From Methanosarcina sp. (GTDB lineage Archaea; Halobacteriota; Methanosarcinia; Methanosarcinales; Methanosarcinaceae): DNA of 12,032 nt. The translations under genes and the position numbers were made by a program. Position 1 is the stretch's first letter. Every line of letters begins with the position of its first letter. The stretch spans positions 1 to 12,032 of the forward strand of contig JADGNM010000038.1 of NCBI GenBank assembly GCA_017883485.1, read 5' to 3'. The notes beneath the pieces are model-generated. The model saw nothing but the letters and a program-made list of their open reading frames with translations, made no database searches and was not told the origin of the DNA. Below, in pieces: positions 7,629 through 12,032 of the stretch.

Positions 7629-7877
7629 GGCACGGAAAATTCAATCACGTACTTATAACCGCTGAAAACGCGGAAAGACGCGGAATAAACCGCGCCTACA
7701 TTTTAATTCCGCACTTTCTGAGTCTTCAGCAGTTTGACTAAAAGATATGAGCCTCTCAAAGGCGGATATGGGAATTCCCCGAAAAATAAGCCGCAGTATT
7801 CAATCCTAAACTCGGTTGATTTATTACTGTAAAATTATATTTCCTGCTGGCGGCTCACTTCTCTCCCGCTAACAGTA
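7629..7877 (+). repeat. R element copy A (right part)
   Basis: Matches 9281-9538 along its whole length with scattered substitutions and small gaps. It starts at GGCACGGAAAATTCAATCA, then ACGCGGAAAGACGCGGAA units, ATTTTAATTC, AAAGGCGGATAT, AGTATTCAATCC, TAAAATTATATTTCC and a CTCTCCC stretch ending near TATGTC. It sits between the DUF4143 remnant and the RelE module. Its AAATTATATTT (about 7832-7842) could supply a TATA box for the module, though about 105 bases upstream. Confidence 0.75.
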
Positions 7878-7937
7878 TGTCTAATCATCAGACTAAAACA
7901 GGAATAACCAAAATATGTTTATTCTATCGAATCCTAT

Positions 7938-7941
7938 AGGA
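7938..7941 (+). promoter_or_regulatory. Shine-Dalgarno that sets the antitoxin start
   Basis: AGGA at 7938-7941 is six bases before the ATG at 7948. The upstream in-frame ATG at 7915 has no such site. Confidence 0.55.
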
Positions 7942-7947
7942 TATGGT

Positions 7948-8220
7948 ATGGCAGCAACGACAACTATCTGCGTCGAGCCTGAAGTGAAAGAACTACTTAG
8001 AGGCTTGAAGATTTATGAGCATGAGTCTTATAATTCTGTCGTGAAGCGATTGATAAAAAACGCATACAGCGATGAACCTTACACTGAAGAAGATGTAAAA
8101 GATTTAGAAATAGCATTGAAGGAAATCAAAGAAGGTAAATATTTTACTCATGAAGAGGTGTGGGCTGAAATCGAAAGAGAACGTGCTGAAAAACAGAAGG
8201 AAAAAGCGTGTATACAGTGA
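7948..8220 (+). CDS. Antitoxin of a RelBE/ParDE-type module
   Basis: 90 residues from the ATG at 7948. The N-terminus (ATTTICVEPEVKELLRGLKI, then YNSVVKRLIKNAY) looks like a small ribbon-helix or DUF7557-like DNA-binding antitoxin domain. From about residue 48 on it is a strongly acidic/basic helix rich in E and K (EEDVKDLEIALKEIKEGKYF, then THEEVWAEIERE), as expected for the toxin-wrapping part. Its 3' end overlaps the toxin gene by 13 bases, so the two are co-transcribed and probably translationally coupled. It probably binds its own promoter. A longer form from ATG 7915 would add eleven residues and lacks a ribosome site. Confidence 0.85.
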   Translation: MAATTTICVEPEVKELLRGLKIYEHESYNSVVKRLIKNAYSDEPYTEEDVKDLEIALKEIKEGKYFTHEEVWAEIERERAEKQKEKACIQ

Positions 8221-8477
8221 ACTATACAAGTTCAGCAAAAAAAGATTTAATGAAGTTACCTTCGGATGTGCAAGAGAGAATACGTTGTGCTATTGAAGAA
8301 TTACAGGAAAATCCACGTCACAGAGGAGTCGAGAAGTTAACAACGTCTAGCAAATCCCAAGAATATCGGATCAAAGTGGGTAAATATAGAGTTAAATTTC
8401 TAATTCATGATGAGATATTGATGATTTTTGTCATCAGAATTGGACTTCGCAAAAATATATACAATTCGTATGTATGA
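8208..8477 (+). CDS. RelE/ParE-family mRNA interferase toxin
   Basis: 89 residues, typical size. YTSSAKKDLMKLPSDVQERI forms the N-terminal strand and helices; NPRHRGVEKL and EYRIKVGKYRVKF are the RelE core; VIRIGLRKNIY closes it. By rough position R54, K56, R61, R81 and Y85 could fill the catalytic roles known from E. coli RelE, which cuts mRNA in the ribosomal A site. The common GHRKDVY end reads GLRKNIY here, a His to Leu change. The start is GTG at 8208, with AAGG seven bases upstream, overlapping the antitoxin by 13 bases. The frame is intact, so activity is plausible; ParE-like gyrase action cannot be excluded from sequence alone. Confidence 0.88.
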   Translation: MYTVNYTSSAKKDLMKLPSDVQERIRCAIEELQENPRHRGVEKLTTSSKSQEYRIKVGKYRVKFLIHDEILMIFVIRIGLRKNIYNSYV

Positions 8478-8513
8478 AGCCTTAGTATGCCTTTGTCCCC
8501 TTTATGCCCTGAT

Positions 8514-8638
8514 TTGCGATTCCCGAGTTGCAATTCCCGAGTTTCGCTTCGGGAGCACGAGGTCCGTTTCGGCAGAGTTGCGGCTCTGCAGTGCGCTGTC
8601 CGTTTCAGTCGCTTCGCTCCCTCAAGCGGACTAATTTT
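8514..8638 (+). repeat. E element copy 4 (longest)
   Basis: Fullest copy: a TTGCGATTCCCGAGTTGCAA-type lead, hairpin CCCGAGTTTCGCTTCGGG, GGTCCGTTTC, hairpin GCAGAGTTGCGGCTCTGC, a second GTCCGTTTC, a TCGCTTCGCTCCCTCAAG core and CGGACTAATTT. Its closing stem is GTCCG/CGGAC where copies 1 and 2 have GTCCT/AGGAC. It lies about 40 bases past the RelE stop codon. Confidence 0.8.
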
Positions 8639-8870
8639 GATTACAGCAATTTGCTCCATTTAAGCTAACTTTTGCAAAGTTAAGATGGTTGAAACCCGGC
8701 ATGGGCGAAAACCGGCAATAGTATCACTCTATTTTTATTTTTCTACCAAACCAGAACAGGCAGCACCCCCATCTACCATTTCCCGACTTTCCGCATAACC
8801 CTCAAAGTCCCTGCACCATTTTTCTGTCTCCCAGAGACTCCTTCATACATTTCACTCAAAAACTTCCCGT
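8639..8870. other. Intergenic stretch without a supported gene
   Basis: No convincing gene. A minus-strand open frame runs from 8991 to 8773 (72 codons). It begins inside R element copy B and ends in VSGRQKNGAGTLRVMRKVGKW, with no ribosome site and no family I know. The corresponding part of copy C is out of frame, so a conserved protein is unlikely. Confidence 0.4.
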
Positions 8871-9540
8871 TCAAAGTTACGTTTTCAGCCCCATCCACTT
8901 CTTTGTAGCAGGCAGATAAATATCCATATTCCACTTTGAGGGTGGTCAGACAAACAGAGCCGATCCGGTATTTTCGCACTTGACCTCTCAATTTTCCCGT
9001 TCATTTTTTATAGCCGGGCCAAATTTACAGGCATGTAAAAAGAGTGAAAACCCTGTCCCTGATGAACTTTTTATTGTTCCATTCAAAGATTTTTCAGTTT
9101 CGGGGGTCGGGGTCAAATTGAGGGCAATGCTCCGGAGTTTGGGGTTTGCTGGGTATGGTTTTTCTCACTGATAAAAAGAACTTTTGGGGCTATTTCAAGG
9201 TTTCGGGTAGAAGTTTTTAAGAGGAGGTTACTTTTCGACTCTGATCCCATCCCGAACTTTATAACCACGAAAAACTGAAGGGCACGGAAAAATTCAATCA
9301 AGTCTTTATAACCGCGGAAAACGCTGAAAGACGCGGAAAAAACCGTGCCTGCATTTTAATTCAGCCTTTTTTGCGTTATCAGCTGTCATTAAAGAGATAT
9401 GGGTCTTACAAAGGCGGATATTGGGAATTTCTGGAAAATTAAGGCGCAAGTATTCAATCCGAAGCCTGGCTGAGGTATTATGTAAAATTATATTTCCGGC
9501 GGGCCGCTCCCCCTCTCTCCCCACTGACCATATGTCAGGT
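8871..9540 (+). repeat. R element copy B (near full length)
   Basis: The left 480 bases match 11077-11568 and the right 260 match 7629-7877. Shared blocks with copy C are TTTTCAGCCCCATCCAC, AAATATCCATATTCCACTTT, CTCTCAATTTTCCCGTT, GATGAACTTTTTATT, AATTGAGGGCA and AGAGGAGGTTACTTTTCGAC. The right part has 10-11-base ACGCGGAAAG-like units. No terminal inverted repeats, target duplications or transposase are visible, and no long frame runs through it. It may be a non-autonomous mobile element or a decayed duplicated intergenic segment. Confidence 0.75.
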
Positions 9541-9547
9541 TTTGAGT

Positions 9548-9578
9548 CAAAAAAGTGAACAGGAAAAGACTAAAAAAG
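9548..9578 (-). terminator. T-rich terminator after the DUF2283 gene
   Basis: Just past the stop codon the minus strand has runs of six T, four T and six T in about 30 bases, the oligo-T type of archaeal intrinsic terminator without a strong hairpin. Confidence 0.5.
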
Positions 9579-9950
9579 TTAACAATCGAGTGCCATCCCC
9601 TGCGTGCTTATCGGAAGGTCCATACTATTCAGCCCAAGGGCGTTCAGACCTGTATCAACGAGTTTGTTTCTCTTGCTGACACCCATTTTCATGGTCAGCC
9701 TGATATTTTCTTCGCTGACTTCGATGAGAGCTTCAAAGTATCTGATGTTTCTCAAATCCTCTTTTGCAAGGTTGAATCTTTTTGAAGCATCAAGGATCTC
9801 AATGGCCATGATCTGGTTATCTTCGCTAATGTCAAGGATTATCCCATCCAGATCTATGGAAGACATGTATTTCTTGTTGCTCCCATAAAAGAAAATACTG
9901 TCATTTTCAAAATCGTAATCGTATTTAGTTACCAGAGATTTCTGCCCCAT
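9579..9950 (-). CDS. DUF2283 family protein, probable antitoxin partner of the DUF4258 gene
   Basis: 123 residues from the ATG at 9950. The N-terminal half shows the DUF2283 pattern: YDYDFENDSIFFYG (two strands), a turn, then IDLDGIILDISEDNQIMAIE and ILDASKRF. The rest (EVSEENIRLTMKMGVSKRNK and onward) is an extension with no family I recognise. A strong AGGAGG precedes the ATG by four bases, so the longer frame opening at TTG 9980 is not used. It overlaps the end of the upstream DUF4258 gene by 26 bases, indicating an operon with coupled translation. DUF2283 genes often sit beside DUF4258 genes in predicted toxin-antitoxin pairs; which partner is toxic is inference here. Confidence 0.83.
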   Translation of the reverse strand: MGQKSLVTKYDYDFENDSIFFYGSNKKYMSSIDLDGIILDISEDNQIMAIEILDASKRFNLAKEDLRNIRYFEALIEVSEENIRLTMKMGVSKRNKLVDTGLNALGLNSMDLPISTQGMALDC

Positions 9951-10263
9951 CCGGCCTCCTCCTCTTTTTTGCGTCTTCAAGGAAACAGGTCACCAAGTTC
10001 AGTATTAATGGATTGGTGCCTTTAATGCTTATTATGATGACCAGGTCGTGATTTTCCGTTCTCTCATAGTAGAGCTTAAATTTTCCCTCTTCCTGCTTGA
10101 GAATACCAACAAGCTGTTCTTTGAGGATTATGTGGTATATTTTATTTAAGTCCGGATGTATTTCACTTTTGCGCTCACTTATTCTTTCTTGAAAATGGTA
10201 AGTGGCACGTAGATTGTCTGCCTCAATTCCAGACAGGTAATTCAGGAAAGTGCCTACATCCAT
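9925..10263 (-). CDS. DUF4258 domain protein, probable toxin of a type II-like module
   Basis: 112 residues. The core YHFQERISERK (about 22-32) matches the H-x-x-x-R-x-x-x-R signature at the start of DUF4258 domains. A helix (LNKIYHIILKEQLVGILK) and beta strands FKLYYERTENHDLVIIISIK follow, then a short basic tail KKRRRPDG. Start is ATG at 10263 with only a weak ribosome site. The 3' end overlaps the DUF2283 gene by 26 bases. The first 20 residues (MDVGTFLNYLSGIEADNLRA) are longer than the minimal domain needs. The toxin assignment rests on gene context of the family, not on a known reaction. Confidence 0.8.
   Translation of the reverse strand: MDVGTFLNYLSGIEADNLRATYHFQERISERKSEIHPDLNKIYHIILKEQLVGILKQEEGKFKLYYERTENHDLVIIISIKGTNPLILNLVTCFLEDAKKRRRPDGAEISGN
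9955..9960 (-). promoter_or_regulatory. Strong Shine-Dalgarno inside the DUF4258 gene
   Basis: The minus strand reads AGGAGG (part of GAGGAGGAGG), four bases before the ATG at 9950. It lies within the last codons of the DUF4258 frame and fixes the DUF2283 start. Confidence 0.7.
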
Positions 10264-10449
10264 CCAAATGACCCCGTAACCGAGTTTAAACTTTGAAACT
10301 TTATTTTCAATTTTTTTTAGTTAGAGTTTTCTTTCTTGAAAAAAACAGTATATTATTATATAATAACTTGTGTATACACTCACAAAAGATGCATAATTAT
10401 GAAAACTATATCTTTTAGAACACTAAATTTACATTAAAGCCACACTGAG

Positions 10450-10459
10450 TTATATAAAC
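10450..10459. promoter_or_regulatory. Near-palindromic TATA box, either direction
   Basis: The plus strand reads TTATATAAAC and the minus strand GTTTATATAA, containing the archaeal consensus TTTATATA. On the minus strand it would start the DUF4258/DUF2283 transcript near 10430 with a leader of about 165 nt. On the plus strand it would start a transcript near 10480, matching the candidate structured RNA. Neither side has a convincing purine-rich BRE. Confidence 0.45.
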
Positions 10460-10479
10460 CCGAAAAACAAAGTTCTAAT

Positions 10480-10615
10480 GAACCAACTTTTTGATATAGT
10501 AGTCGTTTGAGGTCTTAAGCACTTGGTTTTTGATGCAAGACCCGGGCACTTTTCAAGCCTGTAATCCATAATCTGAGAAATCAAACGGCATTTGCAGAGC
10601 GTTTGAAATATTTTT
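10480..10615 (+). ncRNA. Candidate small structured RNA
   Basis: In a 354-base gap with no gene, the plus strand can fold into a compact structure. P1 pairs CGTTTGA (10504-10510) with TCAAACG (10581-10587). P2 is stacked directly on it: GGTCTT (10511-10516) with AAGACC (10537-10542), extended by GCA/TGC across a two-base bulge. P3 pairs GGGC with GCCT (10544-10560). A second CGTTTGA (10600-10606) can compete for the same TCAAACG, followed by AAATATTTTT. A TATA-like box lies upstream at about 10450. No sequence family is recognised; the opposite strand may be the functional one. Confidence 0.35.
10581..10606 (-). terminator. Hairpin downstream of the 122-residue gene
   Basis: TCAAACG and CGTTTGA form a 7-bp stem with a 12-base loop, starting 12 bases past the minus-strand stop codon at 10618. 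On the minus strand only a short T-run (ATTTC) follows; on the plus strand ATATTTTT follows. It could end transcripts in either direction. Confidence 0.4.
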
Positions 10616-10617
10616 AA

Positions 10618-10986
10618 TTACCCATACCTTTTCAATTTTTCGATCCTCTGTTTTTGATAAGCCATTATCTTATCACTTAAAGGATGATCCGGATTTATTA
10701 TTAGATGAGTTAATGAAATAAGAAGTACCTGCTTACCATCCCCCTCAATAGCGCACATTATACCTCCCATATCTCCGGAATCAAATACATCGACTATATT
10801 TATCTCTTGGTTCATTTCGATATGCATTCCTTCTTGATTAAGGAGTTTACATGATTCTTTGGTGGGGCGGGCTGGAATAGGCATATATTGCTTAATTTCC
10901 TCAATAAGAGTTCTGCTTCCCTTTTTCGATCTCATACAAGATTGATTACCCTGAAAGATTATATCCTTATGCCATGGGCTTGACAT
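10618..10986 (-). CDS. Uncharacterised 122-residue protein
   Basis: I do not recognise the family. The sequence looks like a real folded soluble protein. It has a basic, cysteine-containing N-terminus (SSPWHKDIIFQGNQSCMRSK), a helix TLIEEIKQYM, a proline-rich PIPARP, and acidic strands INIVDVFDSGDMGGIMCAIE. These are followed by KQVLLISLTHLIINPDHPL and a C-terminal basic helix IMAYQKQRIEKLKRYG. No signal peptide or membrane segment. Start ATG 10986 has AAGGA with suitable spacing. The repeat copy C lies just upstream and ends close to its start, so its own promoter may come from the repeat. Alternating strands ending in a charged helix suggest a small alpha/beta domain, but no function is offered. 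Confidence 0.7.
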   Translation of the reverse strand: MSSPWHKDIIFQGNQSCMRSKKGSRTLIEEIKQYMPIPARPTKESCKLLNQEGMHIEMNQEINIVDVFDSGDMGGIMCAIEGDGKQVLLISLTHLIINPDHPLSDKIMAYQKQRIEKLKRYG

Positions 10987-10993
10987 TTTAATT

Positions 10994-10998
10994 TCCTT
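10994..10998 (-). promoter_or_regulatory. Shine-Dalgarno for the 122-residue protein
   Basis: AAGGA on the minus strand, seven bases before the ATG at 10986. It overlaps the stop codon of the short frame 11122-10997. Confidence 0.5.
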
Positions 10999-11122
10999 AA
11001 GTTTTCATCTGATTTTTTCTGGTCGGGTAAGTTAGAAAGATCTTTCCTCCTTTTAAGGGAAAATCCTGGCTTACGCTCAAAGTTACATTTTCAGCCCCAT
11101 CCACATCCTTGTCAGCAGCCAT
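10997..11122 (-). CDS. Possible 41-residue leader ORF reaching into the repeat
   Basis: ATG at 11122 to TAA at 10997 gives MAADKDVDGAENVTLSVSQD, then FPLKGGKIFLTYPTRKNQ and MKT. The first half lies in R element copy C, where copy B encodes the similar EVDGAENVTL; the second half is unique sequence. Its stop overlaps the ribosome site of the next gene, which would allow coupling. No ribosome site of its own and no known family, so it may be chance. Confidence 0.25.
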   Translation of the reverse strand: MAADKDVDGAENVTLSVSQDFPLKGGKIFLTYPTRKNQMKT

Positions 11123-11568
11123 ATAAATATCCATATTCCACTTTTAGGTGTGGTCGATATACAGAGCCGATCTATTATTTTCGCACCGGACCTCTCAATT
11201 TTCCCGTTAATTTTCTTCATTAACGCGCGAAAGTTCACAGGCATGTAAGAAAAGAGTGAAAAATCTGTCCCGGATGAACTTTTTATTATTTTATTCAACG
11301 GCTATTACATCTCAAGAGGACGGGTTAAATTGAGGGCAGTGCTATGGGGTTTGGGGGTTTGCCGGGAATAGTTATTCTCATGGGAAATAGGAACTTTTGG
11401 GGTTAATTTTAGGGTTTCAGGTTGAAGTTTTTTAGAGGAGGTTACTTTTCGACTCTGACCCCATCCCAAACTTTATACAATGAAAATACTGAAGGGCACG
11501 GAAAATTCAATAACGTTTTTATAAACCGCTGAAAACGCGGAAAACGCAGAAAAAACCGTGCCCGGATT
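11077..11568 (+). repeat. R element copy C (left part)
   Basis: Follows 8871-9352 in order, by eye about three quarters identical with small gaps. It opens TCAAAGTTACATTTTCAGCC and includes CCATATTCCACTTT, CTCTCAATTTTCCCGTTAAT, GAGGAGGTTACTTTTCGACT and the ACGCGGAAAACGCAG units, ending at CCGTGCCCGGATTCC. The right 180-190 bases present in copy B are missing; HepT-gene sequence starts instead. The stretch 10987-11574 otherwise holds no gene. Confidence 0.75.
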
Positions 11569-11574
11569 CCTTGA

Positions 11575-11940
11575 TTAATCTTTCAAAGTTAAAAAGTAAG
11601 TCCTCCTCTTCAGAGAAAAAAAAATTCTGGCAAATACTTTCCTGAGAAAAAATAAAGAAGATAAAAAATCTTCATTGAAATCCGGAACAAGCTTCATGAT
11701 TTCGTTTTTGAGAGCAGGAATGTCCTCTTTTACGGTATCCCATACAGCACCAGGATCCACACCAAAATAGTTGTGAATCAATTTATCTCTCATCCCAGCA
11801 ATTCCTTTCCAGTTAACCTGCGGATATTTCTCTCTCAGGGATTTTGATATATTTTTAGTAGCTTCGCCAATTATCTGAATTTGCCTGATTGTTCCGTCCT
11901 GAACGAGGCTGTTTGAGAGAAACTCTTCCTCAGTCAGCAA
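11575..11940 (-). pseudogene. HepT/DUF86 HEPN ribonuclease toxin, apparently damaged
   Basis: HepT proteins are HEPN-domain toxins paired with MntA nucleotidyltransferases. The core is well kept: [36 protein letters not shown] and the catalytic R-x4-H motif [12 protein letters not shown] with its Y after the H, in the [11 protein letters not shown] context. The usual first 25-30 residues (a helix ending in a YT-G-like turn before the EEF) are absent. Upstream in frame there is only CFCSKRELL, then a stop, and no ATG; the first possible start is TTG at 11940. The C-terminus runs about 30 residues past the normal end ([20 protein letters not shown] and onward), to a stop 7 bases from repeat copy C. 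So both ends look altered. An mntA partner, if any, would lie beyond the window. A short TTG-started protein cannot be ruled out. Confidence 0.65.
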
Positions 11941-11964
11941 TTCCCGTTTTGAACAAAAACACTT

Positions 11965-12015
11965 GCGAGAGATGGTTAAATATTATAATATTTCGTAATA
12001 ATTATATTTCACTAT
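11965..12015 (-). promoter_or_regulatory. AT-rich candidate promoter before the hepT remnant
   Basis: The minus strand has AATATAATTATTACGAAATA and TTATAATATTTAA within 30-80 bases of the TTG at 11940. Several TATA-like boxes overlap, so no single one can be chosen. Confidence 0.25.
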
Positions 12016-12032
12016 CAACATTTACAGAATAC

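Noticed and set aside
7547..7741. Plus-strand 64-codon frame
   Set aside because: It spans the boundary between the DUF4143 remnant (antisense) and R copy A; its translation is composite.
4459..8638. CRISPR array from the recurring hairpins
   Set aside because: The E copies are kilobases apart, differ in length and orientation, and have no regular spacers.
8405..8659. Minus-strand 84-codon frame
   Set aside because: Antisense to the RelE 3' end and E copy 4, with no ribosome site.
6640..8720. Shared 11-mer AAACCCGGCAT (in reverse at about 6650 and forward at about 8690) as a third repeat family
   Set aside because: Only 11 bases match and the flanks diverge, so it is too short to support a family.
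8773..9301. Frames on both strands within R copy B as protein genes
   Set aside because: The frames are not kept in copy C, where stops and shifts break them.
1..12032. tRNA or rRNA genes and intact transposases
   Set aside because: I looked for cloverleaf arms with T-loop GTTCRA patterns and for DDE or tyrosine recombinase motifs and saw none that fit.

Overview
The window looks like a euryarchaeal chromosome, most likely a Methanosarcina. The alanyl-tRNA synthetase is archaeal-type with an N-terminal cysteine cluster, and it is followed by an archaeal THUMP-like methyltransferase. Candidate promoters are TATA-box-like and some terminators are T-rich tracts. The right half is AT-rich, intergenic-heavy and full of dispersed repeats, as is common in Methanosarcina genomes. 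The genus assignment is inference from protein character, not from a search.

Left half (about 1-6260) is housekeeping: alaS on the plus strand (286-3090), a bidirectional terminator (3171-3194), then two minus-strand genes. These are a class I SAM-dependent methyltransferase with a C-terminal THUMP-like domain (3203-4243) and, upstream of it, an AarF/ABC1/UbiB-family atypical kinase with two C-terminal membrane helices (4525-6195).

Right half (about 6260-12032) is accessory. It holds the parts of at least four toxin-antitoxin-like modules: an orphan antitoxin whose toxin seems lost (6802), an intact antitoxin/RelE pair (7948-8477), an overlapping DUF4258/DUF2283 pair (9579-10263) and a damaged HepT/HEPN gene (11575-11940). 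There is also a frameshifted, 5'-truncated DUF4143 ATPase remnant (7109-7628) and an unrecognised 122-residue protein (10618-10986).

Two repeat families lie between these genes. The 'E' element is a 70-125 bp modular multi-hairpin with four main copies (4459, 6362, 6999, 8514) and one degenerate piece (4422). It sits next to gene ends, and one of its stems shows a compensatory base change between copies. The 'R' element is up to about 670 bp: a near-full copy at 8871-9540, the right part at 7629-7877 and the left part at 11077-11568. Repeat edges coincide with the broken ends of genes, suggesting that insertion and recombination at repeats eroded this island.

The most unusual unexplained stretch is 10450-10615. 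It has a TATA-like box, stacked stems and a 7-base motif present three times, arranged so that two mutually exclusive pairings are possible, ending in a T-run. It could be a small structured RNA on the plus strand or a 3' terminator region of the minus-strand gene.
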